NCBI RefSeq assembly: GCF_902626525.1
Contig: NZ_CACOFR010000010.1
Span: 1 to 64,000 of the forward strand
Reading direction: 5' to 3'
Source of the DNA: an uncultured Prochlorococcus sp.
Lineage (GTDB): Bacteria > Cyanobacteriota > Cyanobacteriia > PCC-6307 > Cyanobiaceae
DNA: 64,000 nucleotides
Under the pieces are notes generated by a model, which saw nothing but the letters and a program-made list of their open reading frames with translations, was not told where the DNA came from and did no database searches. This document shows positions 1 through 10,897 of this stretch, piece after piece; within the stretch, counting starts at the first letter, position 1; every line of letters begins with the position of its first letter. The translations under genes were made by a program, and so were the position numbers.

Positions 1-150
1 TTCCCTCTTCGCATCACAAAAAACTTTGGCAAATCTTTTACCTACAGATGTTTGAGCACTCGATAAATCTAAATTACCTTGGATAGCTTTTACATTTATT
101 GGTGCAATAAAAATAATTATTGGAAGAAAAATAGATAATAATATAAACAA
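1..150 (-). CDS. Partial CDS (runs off the left edge): N-terminus of a small secreted/membrane-anchored protein
   Basis: My own reverse-strand translation gives (I)KKGNFFLFILLSIFLPIIIFIAPINVKAIQGNLDLSSAQTSVGKRFAKVFCDAKRE..., open to the window edge, with a signal-peptide-like N-terminus. In-frame TTG at 148-150; upstream in-frame ATT at 169-171; in-frame stop at 178-180. Start codon uncertain. Confidence 0.55.
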   Translation of the reverse strand, partial: MFILLSIFLPIIIFIAPINVKAIQGNLDLSSAQTSVGKRFAKVFCDAKRE

Positions 151-241
151 GAAAAAATTCCCTTTTTTAATTGCAACTCAATATAAACTAACAAAAAAAG
201 TAGTGAATTAGGCCTTTTTAAGTAAAAGCACCTATAAAATT

Positions 242-258
242 AAAAAAAAAAAAAAAAA
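242..258. repeat. Poly-A homopolymer tract (17 A)
   Basis: Direct reading: 17 consecutive A in an intergenic region. Confidence 0.9.
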
Positions 259-296
259 GAATATAATTTTTTAAAAATATAATTTTCTAAAAATAT

Positions 297-617
297 TTAT
301 GTACTGGTGTCTTGATTTATCTGGTTCACTAAAGAGTCGATATCTAATTGATTATAGGGTTGTTTTTGGATTGTCTCACGATAATCATTTTTGACATTAT
401 TTAACCAATTTTGTTCAATCTTCATAAGATTTTTTGCAATGTTAAAAATACCTCCTTTTTTATATAATTCTTTGATTTTTAAAATAATTTCAGAGGTCCT
501 ACTCGATTTAATATTTAATTCAAATGCCAAATCTTTTTGATTAAATCCATGAGATTTCAACCAATCCTTAATAAAGGATATTAGTTCTTTTTCTTCCTGT
601 TGGGATAATTTACTCAT
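297..617 (-). CDS. Conserved hypothetical protein, HTH-like N-terminal region
   Basis: ORF of 106 aa; N-term 'HGFNQKDLAFELNIKSSRTSEIILKIKELYKKGG' resembles a Cro/C1-type helix-turn-helix; start codon abuts the stop of the upstream gene. Confidence 0.6.
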   Translation of the reverse strand: MSKLSQQEEKELISFIKDWLKSHGFNQKDLAFELNIKSSRTSEIILKIKELYKKGGIFNIAKNLMKIEQNWLNNVKNDYRETIQKQPYNQLDIDSLVNQINQDTST

Positions 618-985
618 TAATAAAAAGGAAATAACTTATTAAGTTTTTTTTCTGCTCTTGCTCTTATTGAAGGTGTCATATACTTACTCCATAAAGTAAG
701 TACTGCGGTGAGAGCTACAAAATCATCACTAAAACCTACTAATGGCATGAAGTCTGGGAAAAGGTCAAATGGCATAATTAGATAGGCCAGCGCAGCCATT
801 AAGGAGACTCTCACTTGTGCTGGTGTAAGTGGGTCTATTGCCATTTCCCACACTTCTAAAGCAGGTTTGGCAATTGTTCTTCCCGCTTTAATAAGAATCT
901 TTATAATGATATTCTCATCAAATGTTGAACTTTCTAAAACTTCAGCATCATAAATCTTTTCTTGGTTTTTTTGATTCTCTTTCAT
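617..985 (-). CDS. YkvA family / DUF1232 membrane protein
   Basis: 'VSLMAALAYLIMPFDLFPDFMPLVGFSDDFVALTAVL' matches the DUF1232 signature (YxxxPxDLxPDxxPxxGxxDD). Confidence 0.85.
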   Translation of the reverse strand: MKENQKNQEKIYDAEVLESSTFDENIIIKILIKAGRTIAKPALEVWEMAIDPLTPAQVRVSLMAALAYLIMPFDLFPDFMPLVGFSDDFVALTAVLTLWSKYMTPSIRARAEKKLNKLFPFY

Positions 986-1025
986 CCTTATAAATGAAAT
1001 TTTGAAATGGATTGTTTGGAAATAT

Positions 1026-1949
1026 TTAGCTTATACTATCAACTAATCCATTCTGAATTCCTGCCTTTTTTAGTTTTCTTAAAGCTCTTTGAACGACTTG
1101 TCGACAATATTCTCTGCTGCAACTCATATGTCTTGCAACTTCAGCTAAAGTTCTCCATTCATTTGAACCGTCCAAACCAAATCTAAGGCTTACTATCTTT
1201 CTTTCTTTTTCAGTTAAATTTGCTTTATCTAAGAGTTTCCAAGCAGAGGCTGACCTTTCGGCTAATTCTGCTAACTCCATTGGAGGAGTTTGATCGCTTG
1301 GAAGAATATCAACTAACTCAGATGGATCTGATTTTGATTTAACAGTACCTTGAAGACTTACAGTAATACTTCTCAATTCACAAGAGAGGAGTTCATCAAT
1401 CTCCTCCTTAGTTATTTTCATTTCTTCAGCCAGCTCACCGCTAGTAGGGGGAATACCCTTAAGTTGCATAAGCTTTGATTTCGCTGATCTTAATTTTGTA
1501 AGTTTCTCATTGATATTTACAGGTATCCTAATTGTTCTACTTTGAGTTGATAATGCTCTATTTAATCCTTGTCTAATCCACCAATAAGCATATGTGGAAA
1601 ATCGGTGCCCCCTTGAGGGATCATATTTTTCTACAGCTCTAGTGAGGCCTAATGTTCCTTCCTGAATCAAGTCAAGTAACTCTAGCCCTTTCCCTTGATA
1701 TCTCTTGGCAAGATTAACAACTAACCTTAGGTTAGCTGTTATCATTTCATTTTTGGCTTTTTCGCCGATTCTGATCTTTTCCCTCTCGGCTTCGGAATAT
1801 TCACAAGCAGAACCTTTACCACCTGCTTCTTGACATCTATTAACAAGGAGAACCATCTCTTGGACTTTTCTGCCCATAGTGAGTTCTCTTTCAGGAGTTA
1901 AAAGTTGGTGACGCCCTATTTCACCAAGAAAATCGCTTAATGAACTCAC
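1026..1949 (-). CDS. RNA polymerase sigma factor, RpoD-like (group 2 type)
   Basis: 307 aa; region 2 'LRLVVNLAKRYQGKGLELLDLIQEGTLGLTRAVEKYDPSRGHRFSTYAYWWIRQGLNRA' and region 4 'LTEKERKIVSLRFGLDG...LAEVARHMSCSREYCRQVVQRALRKLKK'. Confidence 0.95.
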   Translation of the reverse strand: MSSLSDFLGEIGRHQLLTPERELTMGRKVQEMVLLVNRCQEAGGKGSACEYSEAEREKIRIGEKAKNEMITANLRLVVNLAKRYQGKGLELLDLIQEGTLGLTRAVEKYDPSRGHRFSTYAYWWIRQGLNRALSTQSRTIRIPVNINEKLTKLRSAKSKLMQLKGIPPTSGELAEEMKITKEEIDELLSCELRSITVSLQGTVKSKSDPSELVDILPSDQTPPMELAELAERSASAWKLLDKANLTEKERKIVSLRFGLDGSNEWRTLAEVARHMSCSREYCRQVVQRALRKLKKAGIQNGLVDSIS

Positions 1950-2018
1950 GATTTACCTCTTTATTGATATATTAAACTTATAGTTAATTCATTAATAAGC
2001 CATACATGTAATAATTAA

Positions 2019-2043
2019 TTAATAATTAGTTAATAATTATTAA
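2019..2043. repeat. 10-bp perfect inverted repeat (TTAATAATTA-GTTAA-TAATTATTAA) upstream of the sigma-factor gene
   Basis: Direct reading of 2019-2028 and 2034-2043; about 70 bp upstream of the sigma start. Very AT-rich background, so weak. Confidence 0.45.
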
Positions 2044-2105
2044 TCAGATTTATTAAATATTTTACTTAAGTTTTTAAATATAATATTTAAAAATTAGAAT
2101 TTTTA

Positions 2106-2768
2106 TTATTTTATTTTTTTTCTTGATTCTAGAACAGCAAGAACATCTCTCCACTCGACACCATTGTGCATAAGGGCTACTTGCAAATGATAAATTAAAT
2201 CAGCAGCTTCATTTGAGATTGAATTTTTGTCATTATCTTTACAAGCCATTATAAATTCAGCGGATTCTTCTCCTATTTTTTTTAATATAGTATTACTACC
2301 TTTAGTTAATAAGTAATTTGTGTAACTTTTCTCTGAAGGATTTATTGATCTTTTATAAATTGTATTGAATAATTCAGAGCAAATATTTGTAAATGGAGTT
2401 GTTCTTTTCTCTTTTTTATTATTTTGATTAATTTGGATTTCGTTGAAGAAGCAACTTTTTTCGCCGGTATGGCATGCTCCTGAACCATTTTGTTCAATTA
2501 AAAGTATTAGTACATCATTATCGCAATCGAATCTTATCTTCTTAAGCAATTGGGTACTTCCACTTGTTGCGCCCTTTCTCCAAATTTCTGATCTTGATCT
2601 GCTCCAGTAATGAACGTTCTTTGTTTCAAGAGTTTTTGTCAATGATTCTCTATTCATCCAAGCAAGCATAAGAATTGATCCATCTAGCCAATCTTGTGCT
2701 ATTGCAGGGATTAATCCATAATTATCAAAGCGTAGATCTTCTATCGAAAAATTAGTTGAATAAGTCAT
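2106..2768 (-). CDS. hisI: Bifunctional phosphoribosyl-AMP cyclohydrolase / phosphoribosyl-ATP pyrophosphatase
   Basis: HisI motifs 'MLAWMNRESLTKTLETKNVHYWSRSRSEIWRKGATSG...CHTGEKSCFF' followed by a HisE domain 'KIGEESAEFIMACKD...NEAADLIYHLQVAL'. Confidence 0.96.
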   Translation of the reverse strand: MTYSTNFSIEDLRFDNYGLIPAIAQDWLDGSILMLAWMNRESLTKTLETKNVHYWSRSRSEIWRKGATSGSTQLLKKIRFDCDNDVLILLIEQNGSGACHTGEKSCFFNEIQINQNNKKEKRTTPFTNICSELFNTIYKRSINPSEKSYTNYLLTKGSNTILKKIGEESAEFIMACKDNDKNSISNEAADLIYHLQVALMHNGVEWRDVLAVLESRKKIK

Positions 2769-2828
2769 TATGTTCAGTATGCTAAATCCTACTCAAAGTG
2801 TTTCACTAAAAATCATCCTAACAGTTTA

Positions 2829-3302
2829 TTGATGTGTATTCATTCTCTGAAATTTTCATGCAGCAAAAGTTATGAGGATTTTCCCTGTTCGCATAGGCAA
2901 TGGCGCCATAAAGGCCACTGCAGATTTGTGCATGGATATTCAAGATCCTTTACCTTTTGGTTTACTACAAAAAAATTAGACACAAATGGTTTTGTTGTTG
3001 ATTTTTCAAGTCTCAAGCCTCTTGAGAATAGACTAAAAGAGCAATTTGATCATACATTTTTGATAAATAAAGATGATCCTTTATTGAATTACTGGGAAAA
3101 ATTACATAAATTAGATGCTTTAGATTTGAGAATTATGGAAAATGTGGGGATGGAGTTCACTTCTGAACTGATTTGGAATTGGGCTAATGAATACTTGAAG
3201 GATAAGGATAAAGGAAGAACATGTTGTTGGAAAACAGAATCAAAAGAAAATAAATTTAATAAAGCAAGTTATGAGAAAATCCCTGAGTGGTTCGAATCTT
3301 AG
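2829..3302 (+). CDS. 6-pyruvoyl-tetrahydropterin synthase / QueD-like protein
   Basis: 'KGHCRFVHGYSRSFTFWF...GFVVDFSSLKPL...QFDHTFLINKDDP' has the PTPS/QueD fold signatures, with a noncanonical HGY where HGH is usual. Confidence 0.8.
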   Translation: MMCIHSLKFSCSKSYEDFPCSHRQWRHKGHCRFVHGYSRSFTFWFTTKKLDTNGFVVDFSSLKPLENRLKEQFDHTFLINKDDPLLNYWEKLHKLDALDLRIMENVGMEFTSELIWNWANEYLKDKDKGRTCCWKTESKENKFNKASYEKIPEWFES

Positions 3303-3351
3303 ATTAAAGCTTTAAAATTGCAAGTCAATTGAAATTCTTTAATTAAGATCT

Positions 3352-5934
3352 TTAATCAACAATTATTTCTCCATTAAGCAAATAGATATTAACCTCATCT
3401 TTATAAAGATAATTATTATTCAATATATTATTTGAAATTCTTGTCTCAATTTGTTTCTGAATGATTCTTTTTAAAGGCCTTGCGCCATAGACATAATCAA
3501 AACTATTTTGGACCAGTTGATTAATGGCCTCGTCCGTGATTTTAAATTTCAAGTTTTTTTTATTAAGTCTTTTTTCTAAATTTTGAAGCTGAATTTTTGC
3601 AATTTTTTTTATATCATTTAATTCTAAATTATTAAAAATTACTATTTCATCAAGTCGATTTAAAAACTCAGGCTTGAAAAATTTTTTAAGTTCAGAATCT
3701 ATAACTTTCTTGATTTCATTTGTATCTTCTTTTCTAACAGATAAATCATTTATTGATTGACTCCCTAAATTACTCGTGAGAACAATGATTGAATTTTTGA
3801 AATTGATTGTGCGACCTTGACCATCCGTAATGATTCCATCATCAAGAACCTGCAAAAGAATATCTAAGATATCTTTGTGAGCTTTTTCTATTTCATCAAG
3901 AAGTATCAATGAATAAGGATTTTTTCTCACAGCTTCTGTTAATTGACCACCTGATTCGAAGCCTAAATATCCAGGAGGTGCACCTATAATTTTGCTAACT
4001 GAATGCTTCTCCATATATTCAGACATATCCAATCTTGTAATAGAAGAATTTGAATCGAATATAATTTTTGCTGTTACTTTACTAAGCTCTGTTTTCCCAA
4101 CACCAGTTGGACCTAAAAAAAGGAAACTGGCTAATGGCTTGCTTGGGTCATTTAGCCCCGTCCTTGATCTCTTAATGGAATCGGCAACTGCACTAATTGC
4201 ACTATCTTGACCAATAATTTTTTCTTTAAGGATAGACTCGAGGCTTAAGAGCTTATCTTTTTCTGACTGATTTAAGTTCTGCACTGGAATAGAGGTCCAC
4301 TTTGAGACAACTTCTGCAATATCGTCAAAAGTTACCTCTTGCCTTAAAAGATTAGTTTCTCCTTTTTTATGAGAATTAACTAAGGACTCACTTTTTTCTT
4401 TCAATTTTTTTTGCAAAGAATTTAAAGTTCCAAATTCTAATTCTGCTGCTTTATTCAGGTCAAAACTCCTTTTAGCTTGATCTATTTGTAATTGAATAGA
4501 TTCAATATCTTCTTTTATGGTGCTAATCTCATCAATTTCATCTTTTTCTTTTTTCCATTGAGCGCTTAATTCGGACTGTCTATCCTTAAGAGAAATAAGT
4601 TCATTATTAATTTTTTTTAATCTTTCTATAGAAAAATCATCTGTTTCTCTTTTTAAAGATAATTTTTCCATCTCAAATTGTAAAACTTTTCGATCAATTT
4701 CATCAATTTCTTCAGGTTTGGAAGTTATTACCATATTCAATCTTGAGGCTGCCTCATCGATTAGATCTATTGCTTTGTCAGGAAGAAATCTATCATTAAT
4801 ATATCTTTCGCTAAGGGTGGCAGCTGCAACCAATGCATTGTCAGAAATTCTTACACTATGATGAACTTCGTATCTTTCTCTCAATCCTCTTAATATTGAG
4901 ACAGTATCATCTATTGAAGGAGCATCGATTTTTATTTTTTGAAATCTGCGTTCTAGAGCGGGATCTTTTTCTATATTTTGTTTATGTTCATTAATGGTTG
5001 TAGCACCAATACATCTAAGTTCACCCCTTGCAAGCATAGGTTTTAATAGGTTGCTTGCATCTAAAGAGCCTCCACTGGCGCCTGCACCAACTACTGTATG
5101 AATTTCATCAATAAAAAGAATGATTTTACCTTCTGATTCCTTGACTATCTTTAGGACATTTTTTATTCTTTCTTCAAATTCTCCACGGTATTTTGCCCCA
5201 GCTAAAAGCGAACCCATATCTAATGAAATTAGTTGCCTATTTTGTAGTGAAGAAGGTACATCTCCATTTATTATTCTTTGAGATAACCCTTCCACTATTG
5301 CCGTTTTACCAACCCCAGGTTCTCCAATAAGAACTGGATTATTTTTTGTTCTTCTACTTAATATTTGAATTGTTCTTCTAATCTCTTCATCTCTACCAAT
5401 TACTGGATCTAAAATTCCATTCTTTGCTGATTGGGTTAGATCAATACCATATTTATCTAAAGACTCATTAGAGGTATCAAATTCACTTTTAACTGCTGGA
5501 TCAGACTTCATTTTCTTTATTGTTTCAAGAAATTCTGGAATATCTTTTTGATTTAAGAGTTTAAATCCATATTTATTATCATAAGTGAAACCGTAAATTA
5601 AGTGTTCTGTTGATATCACTACATCATTTAAAGTGTTTTTAATATCATTCGCTTTTGAAAATATTTTATATAAAGTATCACCAACATATAAATTATCTTG
5701 TTTGGCTTTCATTTTTGCCTTCGAATTTAATGAAGACATTATTTCTTCTTCTATCTCTTTAATATTTACATTATTTTTTTCTAATATCTTTTGTGAAACG
5801 TAGTCTTTTTTTATAAGAGCTAATAATAAGTTGTCAGAGTCTACGTTCTGTTGGTGATTTTTATAAGAAATTTCTTTAGCAAAAATAAAACAGTCCCAAG
5901 CAGAATTTGAAAATTCGCTTGGAACTATTTTCAT
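3352..5934 (-). CDS. clpB: ATP-dependent chaperone ClpB (Hsp100)
   Basis: Two AAA+ modules: '[14 protein letters not shown]' / '[15 protein letters not shown]' and '[13 protein letters not shown]' / '[11 protein letters not shown]'; coiled-coil middle domain; pore loop 'KYRGEFEER'. Confidence 0.93.
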   Translation of the reverse strand: MKIVPSEFSNSAWDCFIFAKEISYKNHQQNVDSDNLLLALIKKDYVSQKILEKNNVNIKEIEEEIMSSLNSKAKMKAKQDNLYVGDTLYKIFSKANDIKNTLNDVVISTEHLIYGFTYDNKYGFKLLNQKDIPEFLETIKKMKSDPAVKSEFDTSNESLDKYGIDLTQSAKNGILDPVIGRDEEIRRTIQILSRRTKNNPVLIGEPGVGKTAIVEGLSQRIINGDVPSSLQNRQLISLDMGSLLAGAKYRGEFEERIKNVLKIVKESEGKIILFIDEIHTVVGAGASGGSLDASNLLKPMLARGELRCIGATTINEHKQNIEKDPALERRFQKIKIDAPSIDDTVSILRGLRERYEVHHSVRISDNALVAAATLSERYINDRFLPDKAIDLIDEAASRLNMVITSKPEEIDEIDRKVLQFEMEKLSLKRETDDFSIERLKKINNELISLKDRQSELSAQWKKEKDEIDEISTIKEDIESIQLQIDQAKRSFDLNKAAELEFGTLNSLQKKLKEKSESLVNSHKKGETNLLRQEVTFDDIAEVVSKWTSIPVQNLNQSEKDKLLSLESILKEKIIGQDSAISAVADSIKRSRTGLNDPSKPLASFLFLGPTGVGKTELSKVTAKIIFDSNSSITRLDMSEYMEKHSVSKIIGAPPGYLGFESGGQLTEAVRKNPYSLILLDEIEKAHKDILDILLQVLDDGIITDGQGRTINFKNSIIVLTSNLGSQSINDLSVRKEDTNEIKKVIDSELKKFFKPEFLNRLDEIVIFNNLELNDIKKIAKIQLQNLEKRLNKKNLKFKITDEAINQLVQNSFDYVYGARPLKRIIQKQIETRISNNILNNNYLYKDEVNIYLLNGEIIVD

Positions 5935-5997
5935 TAATCAAATTTTAAGTATGAATTTAGGAAGTATTAAGTTAAAAGATAAATTAATTTAAAAAAT

Positions 5998-6348
5998 TTA
6001 TTCAACAATAACCTTTCCTACCATTCCAGCACCTCTATGAGGCTCACAATAGAAGTCATAAGTTCCAGCAGTATCAAATGTTTCTTCCCAAGATTCTCCT
6101 GGCGCAAAGGCTAAGTCTGCATGACTTAATTCTTCATGTCCATCAAAAACAGCATTGTGAGGAGCAAGTTTATTATTGATAAATTTAACTGTATCTCCAG
6201 CACTTATCGTTAATGTACTTGGTTCAAACGCCAGCATTCCAGCATCTGTACCAAGTTTGACTTCAACAGTTTTAGCTGAAACTGTTGAAATACCTAGACT
6301 TAGAGTTAAAACTATTGCGAAAAATCCCGCAAAGATTGAACGTAACAT
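5998..6348 (-). CDS. petE: Plastocyanin
   Basis: Signal peptide plus type-1 copper motif 'APHNAVFDG...[21 protein letters not shown]'. Confidence 0.97.
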   Translation of the reverse strand: MLRSIFAGFFAIVLTLSLGISTVSAKTVEVKLGTDAGMLAFEPSTLTISAGDTVKFINNKLAPHNAVFDGHEELSHADLAFAPGESWEETFDTAGTYDFYCEPHRGAGMVGKVIVE

Positions 6349-6410
6349 AATTAAAATTTACTTGTATACATAATATATTACAAGGCTTTAGTAACCTAAC
6401 TGCGAGAGTT

Positions 6411-7394
6411 TTAATTGTTATTACAGCTTGGTAACTTTGACAACCTAAAAATATCATTTAGTGACTTGGCATAACTTTTAAGTTTGAAAGTCTCAGGATT
6501 AGTGATGGGAACATGATTAAAGTCATATTTTTTGATACTAAAGCTATCCCATGGAGTGGTTTGGATGGGAAGAATTCTTAATAATATTTTTAGAATTTTT
6601 TTGGTAAGTGGTATTGCAAAATATCTCTTCATATTATTTCTTCTTAAAAGAGTAATTATGACTTCGTCAATTGAAATGAATTTTTGACCCAGTACAAATT
6701 TTTTGAAGCCTTTGTATTGCTCTTTTTTATAATTTTTAATTAGAAACCCACAAATTTGAGCGATATCATTTGCGTGTATAAAATGAAATTTGGAATCAAT
6801 TTTTAAAAATCTAGCTAACCAAAGCCACTTCCCAATTTCATTGAGTCCACTAGTTAAATAGCTCACTGGATATTTACTTTTATTACCAAGATTTCCTCCA
6901 AATACTAAGGTGGGAAAAATAGTGAATGTTTTTTCTGCAAATGAGCTTTCTTTTAGTCTCTGGAAACATTCATATTTTGTTTGTATGTATTCTGTTCCAT
7001 AAATCAAAGATTCCCTCATTAATTCTGTTTTTGTATCAAGAATGCTTGCTGTTGAAAAATAAATAATCTTTTCTAACTTTTTAACATCAAGCATTTCAAG
7101 TAATTTCTCAAAAGCTTTAATATTTACTTCATAGGCTCTTCTTGGATCTCCCCATGCAGTAGCTGTATGTATTAGATAATTAATTTGTCTAATTTCCTTT
7201 TTATATCTATTTGATTCTCTGATATCACATACTATTAATTTGACTTTTTTATTCTCTTGAATAGAAATTGGTAACTTACTTTTATCTCTTACCATAAGAT
7301 AAAGCCTGAATTTTGTGTTTTTCAAAAACCAATCAACTAAATAACGGCCAACACATCCATTTGCACCTGTTATTAATAAGTTTTTATATGCCAA
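6411..7394 (-). CDS. NAD(P)-dependent epimerase/dehydratase family protein
   Basis: N-term 'LLITGANGCVGRYLVDWFL' Rossmann motif; extended SDR layout (YxxxK as 'YIQTKYE'). Confidence 0.85.
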   Translation of the reverse strand: MAYKNLLITGANGCVGRYLVDWFLKNTKFRLYLMVRDKSKLPISIQENKKVKLIVCDIRESNRYKKEIRQINYLIHTATAWGDPRRAYEVNIKAFEKLLEMLDVKKLEKIIYFSTASILDTKTELMRESLIYGTEYIQTKYECFQRLKESSFAEKTFTIFPTLVFGGNLGNKSKYPVSYLTSGLNEIGKWLWLARFLKIDSKFHFIHANDIAQICGFLIKNYKKEQYKGFKKFVLGQKFISIDEVIITLLRRNNMKRYFAIPLTKKILKILLRILPIQTTPWDSFSIKKYDFNHVPITNPETFKLKSYAKSLNDIFRLSKLPSCNNN

Positions 7395-7402
7395 GATTTT
7401 TA

Positions 7403-8443
7403 CTAGTAAGTGAGTTTTTTTCCATGTTCAAAAAACGTTTGGGCATTTTCTTCTGGAGTGCCTGGCAAAATCCCATGACCTAAATTAAGAATATATTTTC
7501 TGTCTTTGATTTTATTAAAAGTATTATCTATTCTTTCTTTTATTGATTCTTTGTTTCCGAATAAAATTCCAGGATCAACATTGCCTTGTATTCCAATCTC
7601 CTTAGGAATTCTTTTACAAGCCTCCTCAATATCTACTGTCCAATCTAATGAAATTATATCTACGCCAGTTTTTGCCATTCTTTCGATTACTCCAGCACTA
7701 CCTGAAATATAGAGAATAACTGGCGTTTCAGGGTATTCTTCTTTTACAATTTCAATAACTTTTTTTTGATATGGGCCTGCAAAGATATCATAATCCTGTG
7801 GGCTTAGTTGACCTGCCCATGAATCAAAAATTTGTACTACTTGCGCTCCAGAGTTTATTTGATATTTGAGATATTCACCAATAGATTTTGCAAAATGATC
7901 AAGAAGTTTGTGAAGCAAATTTGGTTCTTTAAAAGCCATTGATTTTATTAAAGAGTAATTTTTACTGCTTTTACCTTCAACTACATATGCAGCAAGAGTC
8001 CAAGGTGCGCCAACAAAACCTAAAACTGTTGCTTCATTATTCACATCTTTTTTTAATGAAGAAAGAACTTTCCCCACAAAGCTCAAACTCTCACTTGGAT
8101 TTAATTCTTCTAAATTTTCTATCTGGCTAAGTGTTCTTATTGGTTCCTCAATTATTGGACCTTTACTTTCTATTATTTCAAAATTTATGCCCATCCCTGG
8201 AAGAGGTGTGAGAATATCTGAAAAAAGGATAACACCATCTGGTTTGAAAGCATGAAAAGGCTGCATTGATATCTCATATGATAGTTCTGGATTCTCAGAC
8301 CTCTCTCTAAAGCTTGGGTAACGCTCCCTCAAATCTCTATAGATTTTCATATATCTTCCTGCTTGCCTCATCATCCATACTGGAGGCCTGTTTACACTTT
8401 TACCTAATGCGGCAGAAAGTAGTAGTGGTAAATTTTCTCCCAT
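7403..8443 (-). CDS. hemE: Uroporphyrinogen decarboxylase
   Basis: '[14 protein letters not shown]' and '[16 protein letters not shown]' plus '[12 protein letters not shown]', '[15 protein letters not shown]' are HemE signatures. Confidence 0.98.
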   Translation of the reverse strand: MGENLPLLLSAALGKSVNRPPVWMMRQAGRYMKIYRDLRERYPSFRERSENPELSYEISMQPFHAFKPDGVILFSDILTPLPGMGINFEIIESKGPIIEEPIRTLSQIENLEELNPSESLSFVGKVLSSLKKDVNNEATVLGFVGAPWTLAAYVVEGKSSKNYSLIKSMAFKEPNLLHKLLDHFAKSIGEYLKYQINSGAQVVQIFDSWAGQLSPQDYDIFAGPYQKKVIEIVKEEYPETPVILYISGSAGVIERMAKTGVDIISLDWTVDIEEACKRIPKEIGIQGNVDPGILFGNKESIKERIDNTFNKIKDRKYILNLGHGILPGTPEENAQTFFEHGKKLTY

Positions 8444-8562
8444 TTTTCAATTCGATATGTTTTTTAAAAATTAAAAATTCCAACTTAAAAATCTTACAAT
8501 GTAAAGCAGATCAAAAGCGTTATATGAACATTTATATGAAGCACTAAGTTAAATGAAACTTC

Positions 8563-10839
8563 TTACTTATTTATTTTTTGGATTGATTGATGTTTAAAGA
8601 TACTTACGCTTAATGGAGGTAAAGCAATATCTAGGGCATTTTGATAATTATGAATATTGTAATTTATAGTTTCTTTACCTCCCATATTACCTTTGTTACT
8701 GCCTCCGTATCTCGAGCTATCTGAATTAAATATCTCTTTATAGAATCCTTCTACAGGAACACCCACTTTATATGATCCATGTGTATTAGGTGTAAAGTTC
8801 GCAACTATAACAAGCCACTCGTTGGTGTCGTTTTCTCTTCTCATGAAACTTATTACTGAATTAGATTTGTCATTACAATCAATCCATTGGAATCCATAAG
8901 GATCAAAGTCATTTTTCCATAACGCAGGTTCATTTTTATAAAGTAAATTAAGATCATCAACCAAGTTTCTTATACCTTTATGAGGTTCAAATTCCAATAA
9001 TTCCCATTGAAGATCATCCCAAACATTCCATTCTTGTCTTTGTCCAAATTCCATTCCCATAAATATCGTTTTTTTACCTGGATGGGTCCACATATAGGAA
9101 AGTAAAGCTCTAGTATTTGCGTATTTTTTCCAGTCGTCGCCTGGCATTTTATGTAGAAGATGACTTTTCCCATGGACAACTTCATCATGACTGAGAGCAA
9201 GCATAAAGTTCTCTGTATAGTTATATGTTATTGAAAAAGTCACGCTATTTTGATGGAATTGTCTAAACCAAGGATCTATCTCAAAATAATCGAGCATGTC
9301 GTGCATCCAGCCCATATTCCATTTCAAATTAAACCCTAATCCTCCCATGTCTGTTGGTTTGGTTACCATTGGCCAAGTGGTTGACTCTTCAGCTATGGAT
9401 AGTGCACCAGGGAAATGTTGGAAGAGTACATGATTAGCTTGTTGGAGAAATTTAACAGCTTCTATATTTTCATTTCCACCATTCTCATTAGGTATCCATT
9501 CTCCATCAGGGCGTAGATAGTCTCTGTACAGCATTGAAGCTACAGCATCTACTCGTATACCATCAATATGAAATTCTTCAAACCAATAAATTAGGTTGGC
9601 TACTAGGAAATTTCTTACTTCGTTTCTGCTGTAATTAAATATTAAAGTTCCCCATTCTTTGTGTTCACCTATGCGTGAATCTCCATGTTCATAAAGGTGA
9701 CAACCATCAAAAAAGGCTAGACCATGTTTATCTTTTGGGAAATGACCAGGTACCCAATCAAGAATTACACCTATGCCCTCTTTATGACATTTATTTACAA
9801 ACTCTCTAAATTCATTTGGAGTGCCAAATCTGCTTGTAGGAGCATACCACCCAGTAACCTGGTATCCCCATGAACCATCGAAAGGATGTTCAGATATTGG
9901 CATTAATTCAATATGAGTGAATCCTCTCTCTTTTACATAAGAGATAAGTTTTTCGGTTAATTCTGGATAAGTTAAAAATCTTGTTCCAGGTTTTAACTCT
10001 GCAGCGGGTACTGGTTCTCTAGGATCCCCGTTTTCTTCAAAATATTTATTATCTGTTGATTCATGGAGCCAACTTCCTAAATGCATCTCATAAACTGATA
10101 TTGGCTTGTCAATTTGACTAGAAGAATCTCTGTTTGTAATCCAAGAACTATCTTCCCAATTAAAGTTATTCAATTTTGAAACTATTGAACCATTTTGAGG
10201 CCTAATTTCATGAAGGAAACCATATGGATCAGCTTTTTCATAAATATGACCTTGTTGTGTTCTTATTTCATATTTATAAGTATCTCCTTCTTCCATTATT
10301 GGCATGAATAGTTCCCAAATACCCCCTAATCTTTTTTGCATTGGATGATGTCTTCCATCCCACGAATTTATATCTCCAATTATCGAGATTGATTTTGCAT
10401 TTGGAGCCCAAAGGCAAAACATGACTCCCTTTTTATTCTTTGTTTCAATAAGATGTGCGCCCATTTTTTTCCAAATATGATGATGATTTCCTTCCGCAAA
10501 AAGATGCCTATCAACCTCTCCCATCCACTCCTCTCCATAAGACCAAGGGTCTTGTTGTGTATGAGTGATCCCTCCTCTTGAAATATTTATTTCGTAATTA
10601 GAATTTGGATTTTCAGGCAGGATTGCTTCAAAAAGCCATTTATGGTTTATGCTTTTAGCTTTATAAACATTATTTTTAAATTTAATTTTAACTTCATCTG
10701 CTTCAGGCATCCATACCCTTATTACCCATTGCTGTTTATAAAAATGAGGACCTAATATTTTTAATGGATTATCATTACAACAATTTTCTAGGTTGTCAGC
10801 TTCTGATTTGATCCAGTCTGCTTGATTTGTCTCTATCAT
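8563..10839 (-). CDS. glgB: 1,4-alpha-glucan branching enzyme
   Basis: CBM48 plus GH13: '[33 protein letters not shown]', '[16 protein letters not shown]', '[13 protein letters not shown]'. Confidence 0.98.
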   Translation of the reverse strand: MIETNQADWIKSEADNLENCCNDNPLKILGPHFYKQQWVIRVWMPEADEVKIKFKNNVYKAKSINHKWLFEAILPENPNSNYEINISRGGITHTQQDPWSYGEEWMGEVDRHLFAEGNHHHIWKKMGAHLIETKNKKGVMFCLWAPNAKSISIIGDINSWDGRHHPMQKRLGGIWELFMPIMEEGDTYKYEIRTQQGHIYEKADPYGFLHEIRPQNGSIVSKLNNFNWEDSSWITNRDSSSQIDKPISVYEMHLGSWLHESTDNKYFEENGDPREPVPAAELKPGTRFLTYPELTEKLISYVKERGFTHIELMPISEHPFDGSWGYQVTGWYAPTSRFGTPNEFREFVNKCHKEGIGVILDWVPGHFPKDKHGLAFFDGCHLYEHGDSRIGEHKEWGTLIFNYSRNEVRNFLVANLIYWFEEFHIDGIRVDAVASMLYRDYLRPDGEWIPNENGGNENIEAVKFLQQANHVLFQHFPGALSIAEESTTWPMVTKPTDMGGLGFNLKWNMGWMHDMLDYFEIDPWFRQFHQNSVTFSITYNYTENFMLALSHDEVVHGKSHLLHKMPGDDWKKYANTRALLSYMWTHPGKKTIFMGMEFGQRQEWNVWDDLQWELLEFEPHKGIRNLVDDLNLLYKNEPALWKNDFDPYGFQWIDCNDKSNSVISFMRRENDTNEWLVIVANFTPNTHGSYKVGVPVEGFYKEIFNSDSSRYGGSNKGNMGGKETINYNIHNYQNALDIALPPLSVSIFKHQSIQKINK

Positions 10840-10897
10840 TACACTAAATATTAAGGGTTTATAATATCAAATTATTAATCAAAAAAATAATTATTTA

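Noticed and set aside
3285-3310. GGTTCGAATC, a match to the tRNA T-arm consensus
   Set aside because: It encodes the C-terminus (EWFES) of the PTPS-like ORF; flanking bases do not form a T-stem or acceptor stem and no upstream D or anticodon arm is visible.
3302-3357. gattaaag ... ctttaatc 8-bp inverted repeat as a terminator between convergent genes
   Set aside because: Stem is AT-only with a loop of about 40 nt; no GC-rich stem or T run, so not supportable as an intrinsic terminator.
6272-6457. 61-aa minus-strand ORF
   Set aside because: Out-of-frame overlap with petE and the epimerase gene on the same strand; no supporting motif.
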